From positions 162,880,666 through 162,944,665 of the forward strand of contig NC_053390.1 in the NCBI RefSeq assembly GCF_905171765.1: a DNA stretch of 64,000 nt, in the 5' to 3' direction. The translations under genes and the position numbers were made by a program. Origin of the DNA: Bufo bufo. Its lineage: Eukaryota; Chordata; Amphibia; Anura; Bufonidae. Each line of letters starts with the position of its first letter. Position 1 is the first letter of the stretch. Positions 1 through 11,110 of this stretch are shown in pieces. The notes under the pieces are model-generated. The model saw only the letters and a list, made by a program, of their open reading frames with translations, was not told the origin of the DNA and ran no database searches.

Positions 1-370
1 GCAACAACTGACTGGTTGACTGCATATTTGCTACACTCTATTTCAGGAGACATTATCTCAGGAGACTATACAATAGTCTAACATCATTCAGAGTGTGGTC
101 TCTAATTGGGATATATATTTACTGATTTTATTTATTATTTTAAATATTGTTTTATTGTATTGAATGTTTTATACGTATTGGCCTTTTTAAGTATGATATT
201 TTATCATTGAATAAATTTTCCAAGTGTTCCACTACATTCCAGTAGGTGGTGTGCCTGCTTTTCTCTGCTTATACATTTTTATTCTTGATTGGGTGAGTGA
301 CCCAATTGGCAGTGAACCCACCGCTATCCATTCATCAGGGTGTTGAGCCTCCCTATTTTGTCACTTTTAT
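1..370. other. AT-rich intergenic sequence, nothing recognised
   Basis: No coding region, RNA gene or terminal repeat could be identified here. The sequence is AT-rich and leads into the repeated modules that start near 371. Confidence 0.5.
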
Positions 371-822
371 TAATAGAAGAATATAAGCCCTGTATATAAA
401 GTTTGTATCTCACACGCCCTGACCCACACTAGGCCACAAATAAAGGTTTGTGCACAAAATGGCTGTATTTCAAATATCAGAATATAACCCAAATATAGAA
501 AGGGTGTATCTCACAATGACATCTGCAGCAAAGGCTACCAATTAATTTTTTATTTTTTAACCAAACGGGTGTTAGTTTAATAACTGAATATGACAGCAGT
601 ATATAACCCTGGAATTTCAAACGTCTTGATGATGTAAGGGCGCAACAATTGTGTATTTTGCCCCAAAAAGGGTGTTTTATTAATAGAAGAATATAAGCCC
701 TGTATATACAGGGTGTATCTCACACGGCCTGACCCACACTAGGCCGCAATTAAAGATTTGTGCACAAAATGGCTGTATTTCAAATACCTGAATAAAAGCC
801 CTGTATTTTAAGGGTGTATCTC
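371..822. repeat. Direct repeat modules of about 310 bp (interrupted)
   Basis: The block starting TAATAGAAGAATATAAGCCC at 371 recurs at 681, an offset of 310 bp. Each copy holds a 'ctgacccacactaggcc' motif and a 'tgtgcacaaaatggc' motif. A further partial copy continues at 1749-1850 after the solo LTR insertion. The modules resemble the roughly 102-bp units at 2075-2925, so the whole stretch is probably the internal array of one non-autonomous hAT-type element lying in minus orientation and ending at 3437. That family assignment is inference. Confidence 0.6.
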
Positions 823-1748
823 TGTCACAGTCGTTACCTCTGGCTGTGACCTTCCGTCCTTGCTCGTTCGGCGCTCCTCGCTGAAGTTCTGTTTCTGTGT
901 ATATGTGGTTCTTTATGGGTTAACTCCCCTGTGTGCCTATTAGGAGTTAATCCTCTGTCTGCTCCATGGGTGTGGTCTCTTTGCTGCACCCATGGAACCT
1001 GTATATAAGCCTGAGGTTTCCTCAGTTCTGTGTCAGCTCTCCTGGTGTGTGTTGTCTTGTCCTGCTCCTGGTTTGTACTTTGTCTCCCATGCTGCTGACC
1101 CATGGGATCCGTGTCTGTCTGTCTGTGCTCTGTGGGTTTCCCTACTTGTTCATTTGCGTCCTTTTTCCTGTCCTCTTTCCTGTCTTTCTGTTCTGCCAGT
1201 TATGTTTTAGTTACTTTGTGTTTATTCTGATGTCTGTGTTCAGCAAGCCTTTGCAGCAGAGTGGTATGACAAGGCCATGCAGTTTACTACTGGTGGAGCA
1301 AGTCCTTCTCTGCTCATTGCCACTCCTGCTCCCTTGCGTGAACTCCTGCTTGTATCATTAGTTGCTCTGTTTTGTATTTGCCTGTATGTTATGTATGCCT
1401 ATGTGCCGTCGGTACCTTCTGGTACCTGTTGTCCATTCGCTCTTGCTGTCACTGTCTAGTTCACGCTCCAGAGTGGACCCTGGCAATTTCCTGCGGCTAA
1501 GTCTAACCCTACCATCTAGGGCTCTAGTGAAAACCAGGAGTTGCTTAGTTACGCCCCTCTGGAGTATTACTAGATAGTGGCGCAGTGGGGGTTTTCTCCC
1601 ACTGTGCTGACGGTACATAGAGCTCATGTTTTCTCTGTGCTGCCTTTCATTTTTTTGTCTGTGCAATAAACTCTTATGTGTCTGTACCTGATTTCTGTTT
1701 ATTGCTTGACGACGCGGTGGTCTCTCCTGGGACCTCCAACTCGTGACA
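823..1748 (+). mobile_element. Solo LTR with 5-bp target duplication ATCTC
   Basis: This 926-bp block begins TGTCACAG and ends CGTGACA, giving the TG...CA ends and short inverted repeat of an LTR. It is flanked on both sides by ATCTC (818-822 and 1749-1753) and cleanly interrupts the 371-1850 repeat modules. A TATA box (TATATAA, about 1002-1008) and a late AATAAA (1665-1670) place promoter and polyadenylation signals in plus orientation. No internal gag or pol is present, so LTR-LTR recombination has probably removed the body. The family is unknown, though the 5-bp duplication and TGTCAC end fit Ty3/Gypsy. Short reading frames inside it look spurious. Confidence 0.85.
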
Positions 1749-1850
1749 ATCTCACATGCCCTGACCCACACTAGGCCTCAATTAAAGATTTGTGCACCAA
1801 ATGGCGGTATTTCAAATATCTGAATATAACCCAAATATATAAAGGGTGTA
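1749..1850. repeat. Continuation of the 310-bp repeat module
   Basis: After the LTR's second ATCTC, the text 'ctgacccacactaggcc' and 'tttgtgcaccaaatggc' resumes, matching 371-822. This confirms that the LTR inserted into the repeat. Confidence 0.65.
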
Positions 1851-2065
1851 GTATGCATGGCTGTGATGGCTTCTAAGGGCACAGAGTTAAATGCTTGTTG
1901 ATTGGCTGCTCTGCAGCCTTTCAAAAAGCGCAGAGAAAGCGCCGAACACCGAACCCGAACCAGAACTTTTAACTTTTACAGAAATGTTCGAGTTCGGGTC
2001 CGGGGTCCAAAAATCCTAAAGTTCGGTACGAACCCGTACATTACAGTTCTGGTTCGCTCAACCCT
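1850..2065 (-). mobile_element. hAT terminal fragment, minus orientation
   Basis: The sequence matches 3238-3437: 'catggctgtgatggcttcta', then a run rich in 'gaacc' and 'gttcgg' motifs, ending GGTTCGCTCAACCCTA. The terminal TTCGCTCAACCCTA is the reverse complement of the TAGGGATGAGCGAAC-type end of hAT-2 (40144), so this is a hAT end read from the other strand. It interrupts the repeat array. Only the last 200 bp or so is present. Confidence 0.6.
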
Positions 2066-2074
2066 AAACAGCAG

Positions 2075-2925
2075 TATCTAACGCTTGTATTTGACTGTCA
2101 CAAATGCAGCAAAGGCCGCAAATGTATTATCTTGCCACAAACTGGGTGTTTTTTTTAATACCAGAATATAACAGCAGTATCTAACGCTTGTATTGGACTG
2201 TCACAAATGCAGCAAAGGCCGCAAATGTAGTGTTTTTCACAAAATGGGTGTTTTTTTAAACCCAGAATATAAATGCAGTATTTAAAGCTTGTATTTGACT
2301 GTCACAAATGCAGCAAAGACCCAAAATGTATTATCCTGCAAAATATGGGTGGTTTTTTTTCAACCCTGAATATAACTGCAGTATTTAAAGCTTGTATTTG
2401 ACTGTCACAAATGCAGCAAAGGCCCCAAATGTGGGGGTTTGCACAAAATGGGTGTTTTTTTTAAACCCAGAATATAACTGCAGTATTTGCAGCTTGTATT
2501 GGACTGTCACAAATGCAGCAAAGGCCGCAAATGTATTATCTTGCCACAGAATGGGTGTTTTTTTAATACCAGAATATAACAGCAGTATCTAGCACTTGTA
2601 TTGGACTGTCAGAAATGCAGCAAAGGCCGCAAATGTATTATCTTGCCACAAAATGGGTGTTTTTTTAATACCAGAATATAACAGCAGTATCTAACGCTTG
2701 TATTGAACTGTCACAAAAGCAGAAAAGGCTGCAATTGTAGTGGCTTGCACAAAATGGGTGTTTTTTTAAACCCAGAATATAATTGCAGTATTTAAAGCTT
2801 GTATTTGACTGTCACAAATGCAGTAAAGGCCCCAAATGTGGGGGCTTGTACAAAATGGGTGTTTTTTTAAACCCAGAATATAACTGCAGTATTTACAGCT
2901 TGTATTTGACTGTCACAAATGCACA
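2075..2925. repeat. Tandem array, about 102-bp unit, 8 to 9 copies
   Basis: Each unit contains 'gcttgtatttgactgtcaca', 'aatgcagcaaagg', 'cacaaaatgggtgttttttt' and 'accagaatataa'. 'cttgtatt' recurs about every 100-105 bp (near 2084, 2190, 2290, 2392, 2490, 2593, 2697, 2798 and 2898). Copies differ by scattered substitutions and by T-run length. The array lies next to a hAT terminus, like the arrays upstream of the hAT-2 transposase. Confidence 0.8.
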
Positions 2926-3437
2926 TAGGCTGTGCTAGTGCACTGAACTTGCACAAAATGGCCGCCGACGCCCACCTAACTAACAGATGGATAAAAGTTA
3001 TTTTTCTGCGTCACTGGGTTCAGGGCAGGGTAAAAAAATGGTGCACTGCACCCACCAAACAAAATCGCTGTAGAGCACTTCTGATAACAGATTATTTCCT
3101 ATTCTCTCCCTCGCAGCAGCAGCATCCTATCCCTACACTAGTAAGAGCAGAGTGACGTGCAACTCTACGTGATTCCAGCTTATATAGAGGCTGGGTCATA
3201 TGCTGCACTGGCCAATCACAGCCATGCCATTAGTAGGCATGGCTGTGATGGCTTCTAAGGGTGCAAGAGTTAAAAGCTTGTTGATTGGCTGCTCTACAGC
3301 CTTTCAAAAAAGCGCCATTAAATCGCTGAACACCGAACCCGAACTTTTACAGAAAAGTTTGCGTTTGGGTCCGGGGTCCAAAAGTCCTAAAGTTCGGTAT
3401 GAACCCAAACTTTACAGTTCGGGTTCGCTCAACCCTA
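2926..3437 (-). mobile_element. Terminal part of a non-autonomous hAT-like element
   Basis: The region ends GGTTCGCTCAACCCTA at 3437. This is the inverted form of the hAT-2 end, and its subterminal sequence (cat-ggctgtgat, 'ttgattggctgct', gaaccc-rich run) matches 40144-40400 read in reverse. A possible 8-bp target duplication (CTGATGAA) begins at 3438, but its partner on the far side was not located. The 102-bp array and 310-bp modules to the left are probably the body of the same element. No transposase coding sequence is visible. Confidence 0.6.
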
Positions 3438-3469
3438 CTGATGAACTATCTTGTGGATAGGTCATCAAT

Positions 3470-3720
3470 ATTATTTCCCGTATAACCTCTTTAATTGGAT
3501 TCAGGTCTAGACTTTGACTAGGCCATTCCCAAATATTTGAATGTTTCCCCAAAAAATTCTAATTGCCCTGCATTTACTGCCATCCATACGTCTTTCAATA
3601 CCAACCAGTTGTAGAGTCCCTACTGACTAAATTCATCCCCACTGCAAACTGTGGCCTACACCATCCTTCACTCTGGGAATGGTCTTCCCATGATGGTCAA
3701 AAAGTTCAATTTTAGGGTAT
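3470..3720 (-). pseudogene. Possible remnant of a Tc1-type transposase
   Basis: Phrases such as 'ggattcaggtctagacttt' followed by 'actaggccattcc', and further on 'ccttcactctgggaatgg', resemble reverse-strand Tc1 transposase text around the NP(I/L)E region and the preceding GCM-like region. No continuous frame survives. This rests on recall of the family, not on an alignment. Confidence 0.3.
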
Positions 3721-4490
3721 ATTCACAGATTTTGAAAGTCGGCCTACAAAATGCAGCGTGGATATTTTTTTCACTGTGTTTTATTCATATTTTTTGTGTG
3801 GTTTTTTATGTGTTTTTGATGCGTTTTTAACACTTTTTTTAACTAATGGGTGATTACTTCTATACAAAACTGCATTTTCAGTTTATGGTTTTTGGCACGG
3901 ATCCGTGACAAAAACAGTACAGAAAATGTGCAAAAAATGCACAGACACATATGGAGTGTTTTTTCTTATGCTTCCCATTCATTTAAATGGGATTTTCAAC
4001 ACAGATTCCAACCCGGGGCATGTGGCTTCTTTTTTCCACATGGAAAAAAGCAAATGCTGCCTACCATTGCAATTATAGGGATGCTGTTTTGAAGCATTTT
4101 TTGGAGCTGATTTTAAGGCGAAAACATGCCAAATCAGGACCAAAAAACTTCTTCCATGTTTTCGGGTTGTCTGCCAAATCCTGTTTGATGGACTATAAAA
4201 ATTTGGACCTGTTGACAGATATATCCATCTGCCCTACGGATCTTTGGAGCTCCTTCAGAGCTATCATAGGTGGTTTTGTAGAATTCGATTAATGCCCTCC
4301 ATGCCTGGTCTGTGAGTTTCGATGGGTGACCTCTTGTCAGGATCATACTATAGTTGAGCCATATTATTTAGTTTTTTTTTTTATAATGGATTTAATTATG
4401 CTTTGTGCAATGCTCAAAGTTTTGCAGACTCAGGGGTCTTTCAGAACAGGTGCTTATAGAGACTCACATCATATGAGATTTCCACACAGG
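3721..4490. other. Non-coding repeat-like sequence
   Basis: The stretch begins with a MITE-like 'agggtatattcacag' end near 3714 and contains T-rich, low-complexity text. No gene, terminal repeat pair or target duplication could be confirmed. Short open frames here lack any recognisable family. Confidence 0.4.
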
Positions 4491-4495
4491 GAACC

Positions 4496-5024
4496 TGTTA
4501 CCGCCAGTTCTGTGAGAAGGTCTGGCAGACGTTCTTCTCTACCTCTTGTATGACGTTCTTTGTTTTGGTTTCACTTTGTCATCTCCTTTCCTTCTGCCAG
4601 GTGTCACTTAGTTAGACTAATCGTCTTCCTTTATATTCCCTCCCATACTGCCTCACTTTGCGGTTTATACTACTTCCTGGATGAAGTGTTCACTGCTGGA
4701 GGCTGCTGCTGCTGATTGCTCAGATAAGTCTTTTCCTTTATTGTGTTTCCTTGCTGGCTTGATTCTAGGTGACCCTGACTCTGTCCGTATTAAGTGCAGG
4801 GAGCCGGTGGTCGTGTCCCCTCACTATTATAGGCTTTTCAGGTGTCACACAGGCTTAGGTACGTGGGCATGCAATCTTCTACCATTGAGACCCTTGCATG
4901 TGCATAGCAGTCAGGGAGAGCTCTTAGGGTTTTAAAGGCCTCGTCTATACGCTCCTTAGTTTGGGATCAAGCCAGTCGGTCGTTTATTTATACGTTCCAG
5001 CTATCTGCAACTTCATCCGTGACA
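4496..5024 (+). repeat. Gypsy-1 5' LTR
   Basis: 529 bp, starting TGTTACCGCC and ending ATCCGTGACA. The canonical TGTCAC start survives in the 3' copy. A TATA-like TATATT lies at 4632-4637. The predicted start of transcription about 28 bp downstream falls on GCGGTTTATA (4660-4669), the sequence complementary to the primer site after the LTR. Confidence 0.93.
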
Positions 5025-5036
5025 TTATAAACCGCC
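5025..5036 (+). promoter_or_regulatory. Gypsy-1 primer-binding site, self-priming type
   Basis: Immediately after the LTR, TATAAACCGC (5026-5035) is a perfect 10-nt reverse complement of GCGGTTTATA at 4660-4669 in the LTR. That LTR segment lies about 28 bp downstream of a TATA-like motif, so it should be the 5' end of the transcript. No obvious match to a tRNA 3' end was seen. Tf1 of fission yeast and sushi-type vertebrate elements use this self-priming layout. The inference rests on sequence only. Confidence 0.65.
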
Positions 5037-5051
5037 ATAACCATCTTAAGC

Positions 5052-5890
5052 ATGGATCCGGTTTCAGCCTTGATTGACCGCATGCAAGGTCTTTCGCTGG
5101 AGGTAGCAGATCTCTGTAAAACTGTGTCTCAGTTTCAGGTGACCGGTTCTGCTGGCGTTCATGAGTTTGTTTCGAGCCTAAGATCTCGCTTCCGGATACG
5201 TTCTCCGGGGGTAGTGAGATTTTTCTTCGCTTTAGAGAGGCTTGCAAACTCCATTTTCACCTACTTCCCCATTCCTCTAGTGATGAGGAGCAGAGGGTGG
5301 GGATCATTATCTCGCTGCTCAGGGATAACACTCAGTCTTGGGCTTTTTTGCTGCCGGTGGGGGCACAGCCCCTCCGATCAGTGGATGAATTTTTTGTAGC
5401 CATGGGGAAGATATATGATGACCCGGATCGTATTGCTCTGGCTGAATCTAAACTGCGTCTTTTATGCCAGGGTAAACAGTCCGCAGAGATATATTGTTCT
5501 GAATTTCGGAGATGGGCAGCTGATACTGGTTGGAATGATGCTGCACTTCAAAGTCAATTTTGCCATGGTCTTTCAGAAAGATTGAAAGATGCATTTGCTT
5601 TTCATGAGAGACCAGCGTCGTTAGAGTCTGCCATGTCTCTAGCTGTTCGTATTGACAGGCATCTTAGAGAGAGAGAGAGGAGACTACTCTTTCCTGTCAT
5701 ATTCAGCCCAAGGACAGTGGGGCTGTCTCATTCAGTGCGCAAGTCTCTCAGTCTGTCTCAATCCCCTCTGAGGAGGAGGCCATTCAGCTAGGTTTGCTTG
5801 CCTCTGTTAGTAGAGGATTCAGCTCTCAGAGGAGGGTTTGTTTCTGTTGTGGGGGTATAAATCATTTGGCTAATGTTTGCCCCTCTAGGA
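5052..5890 (+). pseudogene. gag: Gypsy-1 gag, frameshifted
   Basis: Gag encodes the structural protein of the cytoplasmic virus-like particle. The frame opens with ATG 27 nt after the LTR (MDPVSALIDRMQG). Near 5250-5300 the reading moves to another frame, where the capsid-like text AESKLRLLCQGKQSAEIYCS (about 5450-5510) and GWNDAALQSQFCHGLSE are readable. A further break precedes a CCHC zinc knuckle at 5839-5880 (spacing C-x2-C-x4-H-x4-C). An A-run follows at about 5917-5930. At least two frame changes make the gene non-functional. Gypsy-2 gag (47338) shows the intact counterpart. Confidence 0.85.
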
Positions 5891-8800
5891 GATTCATGGA
5901 GTTTTCTAAGGGTAATAAAAAAAAAAAAACCTCTAAAAACTTTCCATTTGCTACTATTGGCCAAGGTTGATGCGGAAATTGAAGGTTTGCCGTTTGCTTG
6001 TAGTTCCCGTTTTCTCCTACCTGCCAGGGTGGCGCTAGACAGCAGGAACATTGTTTGCGAGATTTTTGTAGATAGTGGAGCAGCTGTCAATCTCATTGAT
6101 AATCAATTTGCAACAACGCATGGTTTCCAGGTATGCACTTTGGAAAATAATATACCTGTTTTTGCTATAGATTCCATTCCACTTTCTCAAAGATCGTTAA
6201 AGGGCATAGTTCACAATATCCGTTTGACTGTGGGTGACGCTCATGTTGAGGATATGTCATGTTTCGTCTTAAGCGGATTACCTACTCCTCTAGTGTTGGG
6301 GCTACCCTGGCTCATTAAACATAACCCCACCATTGATTGGCAAGCAAGGCAAATTAATGGTTGGAGTGGGTTTTGCAGAGAGAATTGCCTCACGGCATCT
6401 CTTTCAGAGGTTTCTACCAAGACTGTGCCATCTTTTCTCTCAGAATTTTCTGATGTGTTTTCCGAGAGTGGTGTCCAGAAGTTGCCCCCTCACCAGGAGT
6501 ACGACTGCCCTATTAATCTCATCCCAGGCGCCAAACTGCCAAAATCACGATTATACAATCTCTCCCAACCTGAAAGAGTCACTATGCGTACTTATATCTC
6601 TGAGAGCCTGAGAAAAGGACACATCCGACCCTCGAAGTCACCTGTTGCCGCTGTTTTGTTTTTTTTTTGTTAAGAAAAAAGATGCTTCTTTAAGACCTTG
6701 TCTGGATTTCAGGGAGCTGAACCGTATCACGATTCGTGACCCATATCCGCTTCCTCTGATTCCGGACCTGTTTAGGCTACTTTCACACTAGCGTTCTGCT
6801 GTCCGCTCGTGAGCTCCGTTTGAAGGGGCTCACGAGCGGAGCAGAACGCTTCCGTCCAGCCCTGATGCAGTCTGAATGGATGCGGATCCGCTCAGACTGC
6901 ATCAGTCTGGCGGCGTTCAGCCTCCGCTCCGCTCGCCTCCGCACGGCCAGGCGGACAGCTGAACGCTGCTTGCAGCATTCGGGTGTCCGCCTGGCCGTGC
7001 GGAGGCGTGCGGATTCGTCCAGACTTATAATGTAAGTCAATGGGAACGGATCCGCTTGAAGATGACACCATATGGCTCAATCTTCAAGCGGATCCGTCCC
7101 CCATTGACTTTACATTGAAAGTCTGAACGGATCCGCTCAGGCTACTTTCGCACTTAGAAATTTTTCTAAGTTATTAATGCAGACGGATCCGTACTGAACG
7201 GAGCCTCCGTCTGCATTAATATGATCGGATCCGTTCAGAACGGATCCGATCAAGCGCAAGTGTGAAAGTAGCCTTAACCAGATTGTTGGGGCTAAAGTTT
7301 TTTCTAAGTTGGATTTAAGAGGGGCATACAACCTAGTCAGGGTCAGGGAAGGGGACGAATGGAAGACAGACTTCAATACCCCTGAGTGTCATTTCGAGAA
7401 TTTGGTTATGCCCTTTGGTTGGATGAATGCTCCAGCCGTCTTCCAACATTTTGTGAACAGCATTTTTTATCATTTAATGGGGAAATTTGTACTGGTGAAT
7501 TTTTTCTCCTGATTTCAAGACTCATCGGGACCACCTACTGTATGTCAGGTCTTGCTGATTCTGCGGGAGAATAAATTGTACGCTAAACTGGAAAAATGTG
7601 TGTTTGTGGTTCCGGAGATTCAATTTTTTGGTTTTCTTCTCTCCGCTTCTGGTTTTCAGATTGACCCTGAGAAGGTCCGCGCTGTGCTTGATTGGGAGCT
7701 TCCTGAGAATCAGAAGGCGCTGATGCGGTTTTTGGGTTTTGCCAATTATTACAGAAAGTTCATTTTGAATTATTCCTCTGTTGTTAAGCCACTCAATGAT
7801 ATGACTAAAAAGGGGGTGGATTTTTCCTTGTGGTCGGTAGATGCGCTTAAAGCCTTTTCAAGTATTAAAGAGAGTTTTGCTTCCGCTCCCATTTTGGTAC
7901 AACCTGATGTCACTCTGCCTTTTATTGTTGAGGTGGATGCTTCTGAGGTGGGTGTGGGTGCGGTCTTATCTCAGGGTCCCTCTCCTGCCAAATGGCGCCT
8001 GTGTGCCTTTTTCTCAAGGAAACTCTCCTCTGCAGAGAGAAATTACGATGTGGGAGATAGGGAGTTGTTGGCCATCAAATTAGCTTTTGAGGAATGGTGC
8101 CATTGGTTAGAGGGAGTCAGACACCCTATTACCGTGTTTACCGACCATAAGAATCTGGCCTACTTGGAATCGGCCAAGCGTCTGAACCCGAGACAGGGCA
8201 GATGATCTTTGTTCTTTTCTAGGTTTAATTTTGTTGTTACGTTCCGCCCTGGGGTTAAAAATGTGAAGGCGGATGCCCTGTCACGTTGTTTTCCGGGAGG
8301 GGGGAGGGGGGAACTTTGAAGACCCGGGTCCCATTTTGGCTGAATGGGTGGTCGTCTCTGCTCTTTATCCTGATTTGGAGGCAGAGATTCAGGCAGCCCA
8401 GGCAGAGGCTCCTGATCTTTGTTCTCCTGGGGGATTGTTTGTGCCTCTCGCTTTACGACACAAGGTTTTTAAGGAGCACCACGATACTGTCCTTGCTGGG
8501 CACCCGGGGATTAGAGCCACAGTGGATCTCATTGCTCGGAGATTCTGGTGGCCGGCTCGTCGTAAGACGGTTGAGGGATTTGTGGCAGCCTGCGAGACCT
8601 GCGCTTGTGCCAAGGTCCCTCATTCACGGCCATCGGGTTCTCTCCTTCCCTTACCCATTCCTTCCCATCCTTGGACGCATCTGTCCATGGACTTCATTAC
8701 TGACCTGCCTCGTTCCTCAGGGAAGACTGTGATTCTCGTGGTAGTGGACCGTTTTAACAAAATGGCGCATTTCATTCCCTTTCCTGGGTTACCCAATGCT

Positions 8801-9750
8801 AAGACGCTGGCGCAAGCGTTTGTTGATCACATTGTCAAATTGCATGGCATTCCTTCAGACATCGTTTCTGATAGGGGCACGCAATTTGTTTCCAGATTTT
8901 GGAAGGCCTTCTGTTCTCGCTTGGGGGTTCGGTTGTCGTTCTCTTCTGCTTTTCACCCTCAGTCGAATGGTCAGACCAAACGCGTCAATCAGAATCTGGA
9001 GACATATCTGCGCTGTTTTGTGGCGGAGAATCAGGAGGATTGGTATTCTTTTTTGTCCCTTGCTGAGTTTGCTTTAAAAACCCGTCGCCAGGAGTCCTCT
9101 GATAAGTCACCATTTTTTGGTGCATATGGGTTTCATCCGCAGTTTGGGACATTCTCTGGAGAGGGGTCTTCTGGTTTACCAGATGAGGAGAGATTTTCCT
9201 CGTCTTTGTCATTTAATTGGCAAAAGATTCAGGGTAATCTGAAGAGGATGAGTGAGAGCGTGTGGCGGATAAGAGACGTGTGCCTGGTCCGAACCTGAAT
9301 GTGGGTGATCTGGTGTGGTTGTCTACAAAGAATATTAAACTGAAGCTTCCCTCCTGGAAGTTGGGTCCTAAGTTTATTGGGCCTTACAAGATCTTGTCCG
9401 TCATCCGTCTTAATCTTCCTCAGACTTGGAAGATCCATAATGTTTTTCACAGGTCCCTATTAAAACCTTATGTCCAACCCACTGTACCCTCCTCTTTGAC
9501 TCCTCCGATTTTTGTTGATGGCAATCTTGAATTTCAGGTCTCTAGGATTGTGGATTCTCGCATTATCCACGGTTCTCTTCAGTACCTCGTTCATTGGGAG
9601 GTTTATGGTCCTGAGGAGAGGATGTGGGTCCCAGTGGCGGACATTAAAACCACTCGTCTCATCAGGGCATTCCATAGGTCTCATCCTGAGAAGGTGGGCT
9701 CTGAGAGTCCACCCGTAAAGGGAGGGGTACTGTCACCGCCAGTTCTGTGA
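5891..9750 (+). pseudogene. pol: Gypsy-1 pol (protease-RT-RNaseH-integrase-chromodomain), broken
   Basis: Protease is visible at about 6065-6115 (VDSGAAVNLID). RT begins near 6480, is cut by a MITE at 6775-7273, and resumes with [20 protein letters not shown]. The YxDD catalytic box is missing: after FVLV (about 7489-7500) the DDI(L/F) segment is deleted. RNase H reads to 8202, where a TGA replaces the Trp codon of the conserved RQARW region. A G-run near 8296-8315 changes frame. Integrase shows the zinc-binding HPGI...CETCACAK region, the core VSDRGTQF, and the E side HPQSNGQTKR, where Lys stands at the position of the catalytic Glu. A frameshift near 9260-9298 leads to the GPY/F-like module and a chromodomain (about 9530-9690). 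The final stop lies inside the 3' LTR. Confidence 0.88.
6775..7273. mobile_element. Harbinger-like hairpin MITE inside Gypsy-1 RT
   Basis: 499 bp starting GGCTACTTTCACACTAGCG and ending in the inverse, GTGTGAAAGTAGCC. It is flanked by TTA at 6772-6774 and 7274-7276, the TWA target typical of PIF/Harbinger. Long internal self-complementary tracts are present (about 6855-6905, and 6940-6990). A second internal 'ggctactttcgcactt' start at 7139 suggests a composite or a nested copy. It has no coding capacity. It interrupts the RT frame after the PLPLIPDLF motif. Confidence 0.75.
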
Positions 9751-10259
9751 GAAGGTCTGGCAGATGTTCTTCTCTACCTCTTGTATGACGTTCTTTGTTT
9801 TAGTTTCACTTTGTCATCTCCTTTTCTTCTGCCAGGTGTCACTTATTTAGACTAATCGTCTTTCTATATTTTCCTTCCCATACTGCCTCACTTTGCGGTT
9901 TATACTACTTCCTGGATGAAGTGTTCACTGCTGGAGGCTGCTGCTGCTGTTTGCTCAGATAAGTCTTTTCCTTTATTGTGTTTCCTTGCTGGCTTGATTC
10001 TAGGTGACCCTGACTCTGTCCGTATTAAGTGCAGGGAGCCGGTGGTCGTGTCCCCTCACTATTATAGGGTTTTCAGGTGTCACACAGTCTTAGGTACGTG
10101 GGCATGCAATCGTCTACCATTCAGACCCTTGCATGTGCATAGCAGTCAGGGAGAGCTCTTAGGGTTTTAAAGGGCTCGCCTATATGCTCCTTAGTTTGGG
10201 ATCAAGCCAGTCGGTCGTTTATTTATACGTTCCAGCTATCTGCAACTTCATCCGTGACA
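9731..10259 (+). repeat. Gypsy-1 3' LTR
   Basis: 529 bp, TGTCACCGCC...CATCCGTGACA, preceded by the polypurine stretch AAAGGGAGGGGTAC. It is the same length as the 5' LTR, differs at about 20 positions, and is followed by the target duplication GAACC. Confidence 0.93.
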
Positions 10260-10264
10260 GAACC

Positions 10265-11106
10265 TCATTCAACTAAGGATGGAACTTTGGAATTTAATTG
10301 TTTAGATCAAATCTTATTTAGGGGTTTCATGGCAAAGGGGGTTAATATGTTCACACTCACAACTTTTCAGTTGTTTAAACAAGGTTTTTCTTTTTCCTTT
10401 CCACTAACCATTTTAACTATTTTGTCAGGTGCATTACTTTCTCAGTTGAACGCTTTCTTTATGGGGTTGTCCCATGAAAAATATTCTACAGTTTTCAAAT
10501 CAGCATCTGGATCTGAATACTTCTACTGAGTTATTCAATAAAATGTATCTGTATAGAGCCACCTGCTGTTTGTTTTTTTCTTAATTCTTTGACCTGCTCA
10601 CTGAGATAGCCACACATGCTCAGTTTCATCCTTCAACTGCCTCCTGAGCTGTGGTTGGGAGAGCTGAGACACGCCCCCTGAGCTGCAGCAGAAAGGACAC
10701 TCCCCTTGAGCTGTCAGCTTGATATAAATCTAGCAAAGCAATGAATGGGGAGATCTCTGGATCCATGTGAGGTACATGGCTGGTTCTAGCTTTGATAGAA
10801 AGAGGTTATCATGTACTATATGATGCCTGATTTTCATTTTTTACATTAATCATGTGATAACCCATTTAATGCACTGTATATCTGCTTCTGTCTTCATAGG
10901 TAGAGCCTCCCTGGTCTGTTCTCCCCCAGACCCTATATGAATTATAGTCTATGACTGTAACAGTTTGGTCATTTAAAAGACTCTATTGTAATAGGGGTAG
11001 GTAGTAATATCACTGATGTCGGAATGATGAAATCACTTGGAACAAAAGGGGGCGTTACCCAGGGAAATTAATGTAATTATGTAACATGCCAGGTTGTATC
11101 TGTTGC
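10265..11106. other. Flanking non-coding sequence of Gypsy-1 (first copy)
   Basis: No gene was recognised. An AT-rich part is followed by 'ctgagctgtggttgggagag' and 'gacacgccccctgagctgc', wording typical of a dispersed repeat, but no ends were defined. The same text recurs at 12061-12902. Confidence 0.45.
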
Positions 11107-11110
11107 TTAA

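Larger units (their letters stand above)
4496..10259 (+). mobile_element. Gypsy-1: complete but decayed Ty3/Gypsy chromovirus
   Basis: A 5.76-kb LTR retrotransposon bounded by 529-bp LTRs and a 5-bp target duplication GAACC (4491-4495 and 10260-10264). Its order is LTR, self-complementary primer site, gag, protease, reverse transcriptase, RNase H, integrase, chromodomain, polypurine stretch, LTR. The C-terminal chromodomain puts it in the chromoviruses. By eye the two LTRs differ at roughly 20 sites (about 4%), so it is old. It is broken by frameshifts, a nonsense codon, loss of the RT catalytic box and a 499-bp MITE. Its last 584 bases were copied by the tandem duplication at 9676-13267. Confidence 0.93.

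Noticed and set aside
966..1361. 131-codon hydrophobic frame in the solo LTR
   Set aside because: T-rich LTR sequence yields Leu/Phe/Val codons by composition. It overlaps TATA and R-region sequence.
9916..10170. 84-codon open frame, repeated at 4681 and 11712
   Set aside because: It lies wholly inside the Gypsy-1 LTRs and its recurrence only reflects the LTR copies. No protein family motif.
10254..10529. 91-codon open frame with hydrophobic text, repeated at 12050
   Set aside because: It starts at the LTR edge and its second copy is due to the tandem duplication. No supporting motif.
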